NCBI GenBank assembly: GCA_900768805.1
Contig: CAAGEF010000054.1
Span: 1 to 16,529, forward strand
Length of the DNA stretch: 16,529 nt
Origin: Clostridia bacterium
GTDB lineage: Bacteria; Bacillota; Clostridia; TANB77; CAG-508
Direction of reading: 5' to 3'
In this document: in pieces, positions 12,101-16,529 of the stretch
How positions within the stretch are numbered: position 1 is the stretch's first letter
Layout of the letters: the number at the start of each line of letters is the position of its first letter
Notes under the pieces: model-generated
What the model was told of the DNA's origin: nothing
Seen by the model: only the letters and a program-made list of their open reading frames with translations
Databases searched by the model: none
Made by a program: the position numbers and the translations under genes

Positions 12101-14067
12101 CCAGCTTTATTTAAAGCAATTGCATTTACATCTCCTGCACCAATTTCTACAACATCTTTTAGAGGGATTAAATCCTCTGTAATTACTTGTATTGGTTCAT
12201 TAGAATTTTGAGTCGTATTATTTCCTAATTGCCCATTTTCATTTTTACCATAACTCCATACTGTACCATTTGCTTTTAAAGCTACTGTAAAATCAATTCC
12301 TTCTTTTATTTCAGGTGTAATTAATCCTTCTTTTGTTACATTAACAATTATATATGTTGAATATCCATTTGCTAAATCTGTTATTTTTATTTTTGTTTTT
12401 CCTACTTTAACTCCTGTTATATTTCCAGAACTATCTACTGTTGCTATTTCTTCATTTAATGTTTCATATTTTAAATTTCCTATTACTAAATCTTTTGTTT
12501 GAATATCATTTAGTTTTGTATACGATAGCTTTGAAGTATCAATCCTATATGTTTCTTCTGTACTTAATGTAATATTTTTATTAGCATAATTCAAAACTGA
12601 CCCTAATTCATTTATTGTAACCGAACCATCTCCGCCAGCTCCACCTTTAACTCCTCCAACTGCTATTCCACCATCTGCTGTTTGTGTTCCATTTTCTCCT
12701 ACTATTCTAGCAAATATATTAATACTTCCTCCACCAGAAGAACCACCACCAACTCTTGCACTTCCTCCTTTTGTTCCGTTTGCTTCTATTATTCCTGCAT
12801 TATATAAAGTATCTGTATAAAGTATTAATAATCCCCCTGTTCCGTTTTGTCCTGAATAGCTTGCGTTATCTGAACCGATTTTAGATGTTGTATATTTTCC
12901 AATACCTCCTAAATTTCCAGCACCACCACCAGCACTTCTAACAGCCCATCTTGTATTACCTCTTGCTGAAAAAGCAATACCTCCAGCTCCACCATTTGGT
13001 TCTGCATTTCCTGCACTATATACACCATTATAATTTGTATCAATTCCTCCACCTGCAGAACCACCAGAATAAGATGTTCCTATAGCTCCTGCACCACTTG
13101 TTCTCGTAAAAGTACCATAATTGTGTCTTCTTGCACTAAGTCCTCCGGAACCGCCTCCACCAGTTGCTCTATTAATTCCATTATCACCTGTATCTCCACT
13201 TATATTTACATCTTGTGAACTTGTTGACCTACTTTGATAAAATCTTGATTCTCCTCCTTCTGCCCCATCTTTTGGAACATATTCATATGTATCGTTTATA
13301 TTTTTCCATAAATATACATCTTGTCCTTCTACATTATATGTACCTTTTGCAGTCATACTTATTGTTCCATTATTATAGATGTTACCAAGCACACATAAAT
13401 ACATACCCTTCTTATATGTCAAATTATCTACAGATTTTGCTGTTACAGTAACTCCTGAATCTATCGTTAAATCTCCATGATATTTTACAACAAGAGTTTT
13501 TGCTTCAGTAGAATCATCACCTAATTCAGTGTTCTCAGAATACCTAACATCATCATAATAATTTATTAATTCTACAACATAAGGCTCATTATTTATAACA
13601 ATACTATATTCTCCATCATCTAACTCAATATCTCTAAAGCCTTGTACGATACTTTCCATTTTCATAGCAATTATTATTTTTACATCTTTAGTAACAGTTG
13701 AAGTATTATGCGAAACTGTTGCAATTGCAGAACAATAATCTATTCCAGTTATTGTTTTATTGTTCAAAGAAAGTTTTTGATTTTCTGATAATGTAATATT
13801 AAAATTATCTTGATTATCATCTATTAGGTCTATCTTTAAATTAAATGTATTTTCTAATTGTGCTACTATTGTAACAGATTCTCCTATATCTAAATATTTT
13901 TTTTCAAAATTTGTAGTAATAATTGTTTCACCAATTTGTGAATATATTACTTTATCGACATTATCTCCTGTTCCTAATTCACCATATGTATTTAATCCTG
14001 TATTCCATACAAATCCATCTGTTGCAACTAAACCACTATGTGTTCCTTCTCCGGCATGAAATACTTC
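1..14067 (-). CDS. Main part of the giant RCC1 / cadherin-like / dockerin / M23 surface protein (partial, both ends)
   Basis: This frame is open for 4,689 codons from just after the frameshift to the window edge, with no stop, and continues beyond the window. Its first residues complete RCC1 propeller 1. A second presenting domain plus Gly-rich region follows, then propellers 2 to 5 with Ig-like linkers, about 21 cadherin-like beta-sandwich repeats of roughly 99 residues, a transthyretin-like segment, a dockerin-like module and the start of an M23 metallopeptidase. It has no ribosome binding site or start of its own at 14067. An automatic gene finder would probably choose the internal ATG at 13665 or a nearby TTG, which would be an artefact, because the homology begins upstream. 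RCC1 propellers and beta-sandwich stalks are known as binding and spacer modules, and M23 enzymes cut peptidoglycan cross-bridges. The combined function, an exported wall-associated giant adhesin or remodelling protein, is inferred. Confidence 0.93.
249..438 (-). other. Dockerin-like calcium-binding module
   Basis: Two segments with dockerin spacing. The first is AGDVVETGEIEIDDLVAITD followed by KYG, a weaker loop in which several Asp or Asn ligands are replaced. The second is YDLNEDGIVNELDIDILKAN followed by YSK, a near-perfect D-x-N-x-D-G-x-V-N-x-x-D loop plus helix. In type I dockerins such paired loops bind calcium and dock to a cohesin. Dockerin-like modules outside cellulosomes also act within a polypeptide as a stabilising partner of the neighbouring prealbumin-like domain, which is the likely reading here because that domain lies immediately before it. 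No cohesin is visible in the window. Confidence 0.78.
439..780 (-). other. Transthyretin / carboxypeptidase-regulatory-like segment with a calcium-type loop
   Basis: About 114 residues starting GTYIAGRIMTENTEEKYISE, followed by VTVYKSS, IQTNEDGTFKILIYI, YDIVVKKSGYLSYTVTNIEL and DETTTIDEYKI. The order G-x-I-x-G, then V-T-V-Y, then T-N-E-D-G-T-F, then V-K-K-S-G-Y is typical of the prealbumin-like fold that often sits just before a dockerin in clostridial exported proteins. A loop DINSNGIADELEET (600-541 region) inserted before the last strands looks like an EF-hand or thrombospondin-type calcium loop (D-x-N-x-N-G-x-x-D-x-x-E). Confidence 0.7.
784..7047 (-). repeat. About 21 cadherin-like beta-sandwich repeats (stalk)
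   Basis: A tandem series of domains averaging roughly 99 residues. Each starts with a D/N-T-x-I/L-x-x-V-x-V-D/N-G signature and ends with a V-x-A-E-D-G-T-x-x-x-Y-x-L-x-I strand. Approximate starts on the minus strand are 7047, 6729, 6417, 6135, 5844, 5544, 5253, 4968, 4683, 4404, 4107, 3798, 3498, 3174, 2889, 2592, 2298, 1968, 1686, 1392 and 1098. Good examples are DTNIEKVTVNGEEA (5253), DTSVETVKVDGEKC (2889) and DTTLKEIYVDGILI (1968). This matches the family known as cadherin-like beta sandwich (PF12733), common in cell-surface proteins of Bacillota. The copies are strongly diverged in nucleotides, so the array is old. The two domains at the N-terminal end are less regular. The likely role is a long rigid spacer. 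Confidence 0.85.
7048..7311 (-). other. Ig-like domain joining propeller 5 to the stalk
   Basis: About 88 residues: TEPETDTMTIGDVENIKITG, DEYEWIVDDENVVSVKPGEL, TALSEGTAHITITDKVTN. The W-I-V-D-D-E-N-V-V-S-V pattern and the G-T-A-H-I-T-I-T-D strand are Big_2-like. It ends the alternating Ig/propeller section. Confidence 0.75.
7312..8274 (-). other. RCC1-type seven-bladed propeller 5
   Basis: Blade cores: TFGYNSDGRLG, SVGNNKNGQLG, VWGSNTNGQLG, GYGSILNGALLG (one extra residue), VYQYKSG (no WG and no QLG), VSGENVYGELG and STGYNEYGSLG. The degenerate blade here is the fifth, so its history differs from propellers 1-3. It is the last RCC1 array before the beta-sandwich stalk. Confidence 0.9.
8275..8559 (-). 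other. Big_2-like Ig linker between propellers 4 and 5
   Basis: About 95 residues beginning GNDETGLAKTQITIAVDGIE and ending YSILVNVVLEENQ. The core LTYTSLNNDIATVDLDGNVK followed by GNKVGTTRVNATS is a textbook Big_2 pattern. Confidence 0.8.
8560..9606 (-). other. RCC1-type seven-bladed propeller 4
   Basis: Blade cores: CYGKGEYGELG, SWGRNNYYQLG, SWGLNANGECG, VTGSNLYGELG, SWGANIYQELG, VNGLNSSGELG and GCGDYTHGDENEKS. Unlike propellers 1-3, blades 3 and 4 are normal here. The last blade has lost its QLG ending. Strands such as STGENHCLALDSKGNVW and KAGKNHTMILKSTGEVF match the family consensus well. This is the most regular of the five arrays. Confidence 0.92.
9607..9903 (-). other. Ig-like linker between propellers 3 and 4
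   Basis: About 99 residues: NEILLEEGQIFDIDAWINYF, DIRYEVLDESLALINSNSGE, IITMSSGRTTVLANEIG, AVISLRIL. The Y-E-V-L-D-x-S-L-A-x-I-N-S-x-x-G-x-I order marks a Big_2-like fold. The SLALI segment replaces the more usual IATV. Confidence 0.7.
9904..10983 (-). other. RCC1-type seven-bladed propeller 3 with insertion
   Basis: Blade cores: SFGRNTYGQLG, SFGLNSKGQLG, AWGEGYTKSP (shortened), VRRLADNKEI (no WG), SYGKNVYGQLG, TFGINGEKQLG and TWGQGDEGQLG. Between blades 3 and 4 there are roughly 20-25 extra residues, including IVETDEVDNEGSLITVEENQ, which propellers 1 and 2 lack. This makes it the longest array (about 360 residues). Otherwise its blade-by-blade pattern matches propellers 1 and 2. Confidence 0.9.
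10984..11316 (-). other. Ig-like linker between propellers 2 and 3
   Basis: About 110 residues with a SNSFNLKTDIAQNEELSIEN start and a C-terminal half YKIIGNKIGRVNLIAKN followed by KNIWINVVDDVD. The GNKIGRVNLIA strand is the end pattern of Big_2 domains. It is longer than a usual single domain, so the first part may be a separate small strand pair. Confidence 0.6.
11317..12312 (-). other. RCC1-type seven-bladed propeller 2
   Basis: Blade cores in order: SYGKNENGQLG, VWGQNKYLDESG (with an altered turn), IWGEGYTEP (shortened), VYLVSNPTES (no WG and no QLG), YSLENGDLGQLG, VWGDNSNKKLG and SVGLNTNGQLG. It opens with EIKEGIDFTVALKANGTVW, nearly the same as the opening of propeller 1. Blades 3 and 4 are abnormal in exactly the way seen in propellers 1 and 3. 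It completes the second duplicated unit. Confidence 0.9.
12313..12603 (-). other. Big_2-like Ig domain before propeller 2
   Basis: This domain matches the one before propeller 1: ITLSTEETYRIDTSKLSYTK, LKYETLNEEIATVDSSGNIT, GVKVGKTKIKITDLANGYST, YIIVNV. The E-E-I-A-T-V-D-x-x-G-x-I-x-G pattern is the classic Big_2 core. Confidence 0.8.
12619..13284 (-). other. Gly-rich region, copy B
   Basis: The second Gly-rich segment follows the same order as copy A: ATGGGGSGGLSARRHNYG, AGAIGTSYSGGSAGGGIDTN, NGGAGGIAFSARGNTRWAV, GGGAGNLGGIGKYTTSK, SYSGQNGTGGLLILYTDTLY, GGGSSGGGSINIFARIVG and GGAGGDGSVTINEL. Identical short blocks (GKYTTSK, SGQNGTGGLL, SSGGGSINIFA, INEL) occur in both copies. Structure and role are inferred as for copy A. 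Confidence 0.8.
13285..13659 (-). other. Presenting domain, copy B
   Basis: This is a clear second copy of the domain at 15824-16246: SIVQGFRD, VELINYYDDVRYS, LGDDSTEAKTLVVKYH, LTIDSGVTVTAKSVDNLTYK, KGMYLCVLGNIYNNG, MTAKGTYNVEGQDVYLWKN and DTYEYVP. It is somewhat shorter near its start, because part of the loop between SIVQG and VELINYY and the loop after DDV are reduced. The copies are well diverged in nucleotides but close in protein, so the duplication is old and both copies are under selection. Confidence 0.7.
13660..13932 (-). other. Ig-like linker between the two duplicated units
   Basis: About 90 residues starting after NVDKVIYSQIG. The segment contains KKYLDIGESVTIVAQ, a typical first strand of a Big_2-type domain. 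It continues with FNLKIDLIDDNQ, ITLSENQKLSLNNK and ATVSHNTSTVTKDVKIIIA. The FNLK-D element recurs in the linker after propeller 2 (SNSFNLKTDIAQNEEL), which supports common descent. It is weaker than the other Ig domains. Confidence 0.55.
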
Positions 14068-14872
14068 CTATCTTAACATTTTCAGCTAATACTATTTCAG
14101 TAATATTAGTTACTTTTGCTGTACTTTCAAAACCTAGTTGTCCTTTACTATTATCTCCAAAAGCATATACTTTACCATTTTCATCTTGTAACATACTTAT
14201 ACAATTTCCTGCTGAAATTTCATACACCTCTGCAGCAATTGCAATAACTTCTATATTTCCTGTTGTATCAGTACCACATTCTCCATAAGTATTTGTCCCC
14301 CATGTATATACTACACCATTTATTGTTAATGCTAAATTATGCCCAGTTCCACATGATATTTTTGCAATATTTGAAAGTCCTTCTATTGCTACTGATGTAT
14401 CAGTTATATCATATACTGTTCCATTTTCAGTAAGTATTAAAGTACCAGATATATCAATTACATTCTCTTGCAATACAACTCTCATTGGAAGTGTCGAATA
14501 ACCTTCTCCCCACACATAAACTTTTCCATCATTAGATAAAGCTATACTAATATTTTTATATGCATCTATTTTTTCAATATTGCTTATGCCATCTACTTTA
14601 ACAGGAAGATTGCTATTTAATTCATCACCAGTTCCTAGCTGTCCATTTACACCTAATCCCCATGCATATACTTCTCCACTTTTTGATAAAGCTAAACTAT
14701 GTGAAAAACCACTTGCAATCGCTTTTATATTATTTAAACTAGGTATTTGTGTTGGTTCTATTCTATTTTCATTGTTACTTATTCCAAGTTGACCATTATC
14801 ATTTAATCCATAACTCCAAACTGTACCATTTCTTTTTAAAGCTACTGTAAAATTTTTTCCTTCTTGAACATC
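13933..14872 (-). other. RCC1-type seven-bladed propeller 1
   Basis: Seven RCC1 blades can be counted from their conserved cores: SYGLNDNGQLG, AWGLGVNGQLG, VWGEGY (shortened), VYDITD (no WG and no QLG), TWGTNTYGECG, AFGDNSKGQLG and NTGLNTYGELG. Each is preceded by an I-x-A-G-x-x-H/S type strand, such as IASGFSHSLAL and ISCGTGHNLAL. The seventh blade, and part of the link from the sixth, lie after the frameshift, so a closed propeller exists only in the repaired frame. RCC1 propellers serve as protein- or ligand-binding platforms. No partner can be named here. Confidence 0.88.
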
Positions 14873-16492
14873 TACTTTTACATTATCTATAACCTCTAAA
14901 TATATATAAGTGCTTATATTATTTGTAACATCAGTTATTTTTACTAATGTTTTCCCCTCTGTTTTTCCTGTAATAATACCATTACTATTCACTCCAGCAA
15001 TAGTTGTATCTAAAATTTCATATTCTAGTGTTCCTAAAGAAACTAAATTAGTTTGTATTCCATTTTGATTCATATATGATAATTTTTTCTTGTCTATAGT
15101 ATAAGTATCTCCAATATTTAACTCTAATGTTTTTTTAGGATATATTAAATCAGCTTTTAATTCATTTATTGTAGTTGTTCCTAATCCTCCTGCACCTCCA
15201 TTTGAAACAGATATACCACCATCAACAGTTGTACTATTATTTACAGAAACATTATTTGCAAATATATTTATACTTCCTCCTCCTGATGAACCACCACCAG
15301 ATGAACCAGGTCCTCCATTAGATCCATTTGAAGATATCTTTCCTAAATTGTATAAATCATCAGCATAAATAACTAATAATCCACCTGTTCCATTTTGTCC
15401 TGAATATGCAGGATTATCAACACCAGCTTTTGAAGTAGTATATTTTCCCATACCTCCTATATTTCCAGCGCCTCCACCACCTGCTCTTTTAGCCCAAGAA
15501 GTATTTCCTCTATATGAAAAACCAGCGCCTCCAGCACCTCCATTTGGAGCACCATCTCCTGCATAATATGTACCGCCATAATTAGTATTAATACCTCCGC
15601 CTCCAGTTCCTCCTGAATAGGCAGTTCCACTAGTTCCTGCTCCTGATTTTCGACTTCCAGATGAATAATTATATCTTCTTGCACCTAAAGCACCAGAACC
15701 TCCTCCTCCGGTTCCTCTTTTTTCTCCATCAGTTCCAGCTTTTCCTGCTGAATAATAATCAGTTGAGCTAGACGATTTCCAAGTATATGATATAGCATCT
15801 CCTCCAATTCCACCAAGTGCTGGAACATATTCATATGTATTATTAATATTTTTCCAAAGATAGACATTTTCTCCTTCTTGATTATATGTACCTCTAGCTG
15901 TCATGGTAATTTCACCTTTATTTATCATTTCTCCCATAACACACAAATACATTCCCTTTTTGTATGTTAAATTAGATACATTTGTTGCTGTTATTGTTAC
16001 ACCAGAATCAATAGTCAAATTTTTATGATATTTTACTACTAGCATTTTATATTCTGTTGAATCATCACCTAAAGTTACAATTTTTTGTGTTTCCCCTTCT
16101 GCTAATGAATATGTAACATCATCATAATAGTTTATAAGCTCTACAGCATAATCCTTTATTTCTTCTATTCCATCAATATACCCCTTTACTCTAAAAGTAT
16201 AATTTCCATCAGGCAAATTATTATCTCTTACACCCTGTACAATACTATCACATATAACTACTTCTCCTACTGTAGTATCATCATTTGTTACCTCATCAGA
16301 CAAAATTTGTATTTCTTCTTGTAATTCAGTTTCTGCTTCCAACTGTGCTTGGATACTATTTATTTTTTTTATAGGCATAGAAAAATCCGCTAGCTTAAAT
16401 ATAGCTAACGTTGTTGTAACTAATGCAACTACTACAAGTATTAATAAAACTATTTTTTTGATTTTTGTCTTTAGTTTCTTGCTTAGTTTCAA
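14036..16492 (-). CDS. N-terminal part of a giant RCC1-repeat surface protein (frameshifted)
   Basis: This 818-residue frame encodes the N-terminus of a giant exported protein. It starts at TTG; an AAAGGAG site lies 8 bases upstream, and the only nearer alternative, TTG at 16497, meets a stop after two codons. In order it has a basic N-terminus and one hydrophobic segment (about residues 14-32), a conserved domain (about 83-220), a Gly-rich region (about 224-440), a Big_2-like Ig domain (about 450-540), and the first six blades of an RCC1 propeller (from about residue 541). The last ten residues (GSISCRRRNT) do not resemble RCC1 sequence. The expected blade continuation, EVFHAGEGTHSGL, appears in another frame at the same place, so the stop at 14036 is the result of a frameshift and the gene really continues to position 1. 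No enzyme motif is visible here. The role is inferred as surface exposure and binding. I know of no gene symbol. Confidence 0.93.
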   Translation of the reverse strand: MKLSKKLKTKIKKIVLLILVVVALVTTTLAIFKLADFSMPIKKINSIQAQLEAETELQEEIQILSDEVTNDDTTVGEVVICDSIVQGVRDNNLPDGNYTFRVKGYIDGIEEIKDYAVELINYYDDVTYSLAEGETQKIVTLGDDSTEYKMLVVKYHKNLTIDSGVTITATNVSNLTYKKGMYLCVMGEMINKGEITMTARGTYNQEGENVYLWKNINNTYEYVPALGGIGGDAISYTWKSSSSTDYYSAGKAGTDGEKRGTGGGGSGALGARRYNYSSGSRKSGAGTSGTAYSGGTGGGGINTNYGGTYYAGDGAPNGGAGGAGFSYRGNTSWAKRAGGGGAGNIGGMGKYTTSKAGVDNPAYSGQNGTGGLLVIYADDLYNLGKISSNGSNGGPGSSGGGSSGGGSINIFANNVSVNNSTTVDGGISVSNGGAGGLGTTTINELKADLIYPKKTLELNIGDTYTIDKKKLSYMNQNGIQTNLVSLGTLEYEILDTTIAGVNSNGIITGKTEGKTLVKITDVTNNISTYIYLEVIDNVKVDVQEGKNFTVALKRNGTVWSYGLNDNGQLGISNNENRIEPTQIPSLNNIKAIASGFSHSLALSKSGEVYAWGLGVNGQLGTGDELNSNLPVKVDGISNIEKIDAYKNISIALSNDGKVYVWGEGYSTLPMRVVLQENVIDISGTLILTENGTVYDITDTSVAIEGLSNIAKISCGTGHNLALTINGVVYTWGTNTYGECGTDTTGNIEVIAIAAEVYEISAGNCISMLQDENGKVYAFGDNSKGQLGFESTAKVTNITEIVLAENVKIGSISCRRRNT
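14062..14070 (-). other. Single-base frameshift inside RCC1 propeller 1
   Basis: On the coding strand the sequence is AAGATAGGAAGTATTTCATG. Removing one G of the GG pair (14067-14068) gives K-I-E-V-F-H-A-G-E-G-T-H-S-G-L, a normal RCC1 blade junction, and joins the two long frames. As written, the first frame runs ten unrelated residues to TAG, and the second frame has a stop (TAG, 14070-14068) just before the join. The shift therefore maps to within a few bases. There is no long homopolymer and no obvious slippery heptamer with a downstream stem, so programmed frameshifting is unlikely. An assembly or read error, or a recent mutation, fits better. Confidence 0.88.
14876..15160 (-). other. Big_2-like Ig domain before propeller 1
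   Basis: About 90 residues with the hallmarks of bacterial Ig-like group 2 domains: a start LELNIGDTYTI, the middle strand LEYEILDTTIAGVNSNGIITGKTEG (the family's usual S-x-x-x-A-x-V-x-x-x-G-x-I-x-G-x-x-x-G pattern), and the last strands TLVKITDV and TYIYLEV. In this protein such domains precede or separate each RCC1 propeller and act as rigid spacers. Confidence 0.75.
15177..15823 (-). other. Gly-rich region, copy A
   Basis: About 216 residues dominated by Gly, Ser, Ala, Asn and Tyr, with runs such as GTGGGGSGALGARRYNY, GGAGGAGF, AGGGGAGNIGGMGKY and GGGSSGGGSINIFANNV. The strand-turn pattern of LLVIYADDLYNLGKISSNGS followed by the GGGSSGGGSINIF block resembles Gly-rich beta repeats found in exported proteins of several bacteria, where rows of short hydrophobic strands alternate with Gly-rich turns. 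That makes a Gly-rich beta-helix or polyglycine-helix packing plausible. Frames on either strand here give spurious ORFs because of the biased composition. Confidence 0.8.
15824..16246 (-). other. Presenting domain, copy A
   Basis: About 140 residues between the linker and the Gly-rich region. Landmarks shared with the second copy are SIVQG, VELINYYDDV, LGDDSTE, LVVKYH, LTIDSGVT, NLTYKKGMYLCV, MTA-GTYN and VYLWKNIN-TYEYVP. The later part (TIDSGVTITA, then MGEMINKGEITMTARG) has the alternating pattern of short beta strands with turns seen in beta-helical surface proteins, and it leads directly into the Gly-rich part. I do not recognise a named family. It is likely an extracellular beta-rich domain that presents or caps the Gly-rich region. 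Confidence 0.7.
16250..16396 (-). other. Acidic juxtamembrane linker
   Basis: Residues about 33-81 lie between the membrane segment and the first folded domain. They are rich in Glu, Gln, Asp and Thr (QAQLEAETELQEEIQILSDE, then TNDDTT). The spacing of Leu and Ile in the first part could allow a short amphipathic helix or coiled coil. It probably crosses or sits in the cell wall. No family is recognised. Confidence 0.5.
16397..16492 (-). other. N-terminal signal / membrane anchor
   Basis: The first 13 residues are strongly basic (KLSKKLKTKIKK). An uninterrupted hydrophobic stretch follows (IVLLILVVVALVTTTLAIF, about residues 14-32), then KLADFSMPIKK. This directs export through the Sec pathway. 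No convincing Ala-X-Ala cleavage site follows the hydrophobic core, so it may stay as an uncleaved anchor with the rest of the protein outside. There is no lipobox cysteine. Confidence 0.85.
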
Positions 16493-16500
16493 ACCAATTT

Positions 16501-16507
16501 CTCCTTT
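16501..16507 (-). promoter_or_regulatory. Ribosome binding site for the TTG start
   Basis: AAAGGAG on the minus strand lies 8 bases before the TTG at 16492. This is optimal spacing and a near-perfect Shine-Dalgarno match, and it decides the start. No ATG in this frame lies between the site and the Lys-rich signal segment, and a hydrophobic segment follows directly, as expected for a true N-terminus. The A+T-rich stretch further upstream (16508-16529) is too short to judge a promoter. Confidence 0.85.
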
Positions 16508-16529
16508 GCCTTAATTTATAATATATATA

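Larger units (their letters stand above)
10984..13660 (-). repeat. Duplicated unit B
   Basis: This is the second copy of the module, ending with propeller 2 and its Ig-like linker. Alignment by eye shows long conserved protein blocks (such as SGQNGTGGLL and LTIDSGVT) with many synonymous changes at the DNA level. The duplication is therefore not recent and not an assembly collapse or copy error. Confidence 0.78.
13661..16253 (-). repeat. Duplicated unit A (presenting domain, Gly-rich, Ig, propeller, linker)
   Basis: This is the first of two consecutive copies of a roughly 864-residue module. The shared SIVQG landmark lies at 16246 in unit A and 13653 in unit B, 2,593 bases apart. This becomes 2,592, a whole number of codons, once the extra base at 14067-14068 is removed. 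Order and landmarks of all sub-domains agree between the copies. Confidence 0.8.

Noticed and set aside
13660..13665. ATG at 13665 as the true start of a separate second gene
   Set aside because: The same frame carries RCC1 blade sequence and an Ig-like linker upstream of it, continuing the first gene. There is no Shine-Dalgarno sequence, signal peptide or intergenic gap.
14036..14075. Programmed ribosomal frameshifting
   Set aside because: I see no slippery heptamer, no internal Shine-Dalgarno sequence at the right distance and no clear stem after the site. A single extra G explains everything.
677..14288. Many plus-strand open frames of 60-121 codons
   Set aside because: They all lie opposite the giant minus-strand gene, have no ribosome binding sites or recognisable domains, and are rich in Phe, Leu, Ser, Tyr and Ile, as expected from reading the complement of A+T-rich coding sequence. 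They are shadows.
12619..15823. Collagen-like Gly-X-Y repeats in the Gly-rich regions
   Set aside because: There is no steady three-residue period and almost no proline. The Gly runs alternate with hydrophobic strands instead.
15457..15867. Two minus-strand frames of 75 and 60 codons inside the Gly-rich region
   Set aside because: They overlap the real frame in another phase. Their Glu-, Leu- and Val-rich products come from out-of-frame reading of Gly codons, and there is no ribosome binding site.
16508..16529. A -10 promoter element (TATATAT / TATAAA) upstream of the gene
   Set aside because: The stretch is only A+T-rich sequence at the window edge. The best TATAAA would put the transcript start on the ribosome binding site, and the -35 region is outside the window.

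Overview
The window is almost entirely one giant minus-strand gene. It starts with a TTG codon at 16492, behind a clear Shine-Dalgarno sequence, and is still open at position 1, where the window cuts it. As given, the reading frame is broken once, at about 14067-14068, by what looks like a single extra base. This splits it into an N-terminal CDS (16492-14036, 818 aa) and a C-terminal open frame (14067-1, 4,689 codons, no stop). Removing that base gives one protein of at least 5,497 residues. The only sequence outside the gene is 37 bases at the right edge, which hold the ribosome binding site. The DNA is very A+T rich, uses AGA for most Arg codons and reads with the standard code. With the AAAGGAG ribosome binding site, TTG start and domain types (RCC1, cadherin-like beta-sandwich, dockerin, M23), this suggests a low-GC Bacillota, most likely an uncultured Clostridia-type gut or anaerobic bacterium. 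That assignment is inference.

Layout from N- to C-terminus (right to left): a short basic N-terminus and one membrane segment (16492-16397); a conserved presenting domain and a long Gly-rich region (16246-15177); a Big_2-like Ig domain; RCC1 propeller 1, which contains the frameshift; an Ig-like linker; a second copy of the presenting domain, Gly-rich region, Ig domain and propeller (13659-11317); then three more RCC1 propellers, each preceded by an Ig-like linker (11316-7312). Next come one more Ig-like domain, about 21 cadherin-like beta-sandwich repeats (7047-784), a transthyretin/carboxypeptidase-regulatory-like segment with an extra EF-type loop (780-439), a dockerin-like calcium-binding module (438-249), and the first part of an M23 (LytM-type) metallopeptidase (156-1) cut by the window edge.

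All five RCC1 arrays count to seven blades, so the protein appears to carry five closed seven-bladed beta-propellers (35 blades). Propeller 1 reaches seven only if the frameshift is read through. Propellers 1-3 share the same two abnormal blades (3 and 4), so they seem to have arisen by duplication of whole propellers rather than single blades. The first two are part of a larger duplication of about 2.59 kb.

The protein is best read as a very long, exported, membrane- or wall-tethered filament with binding modules near the membrane, a long beta-sandwich stalk, and a distal dockerin plus peptidoglycan hydrolase. Its ligand and biological role cannot be told from sequence. There are no RNA genes, insertion sequences, CRISPR arrays or plus-strand genes that I can support.
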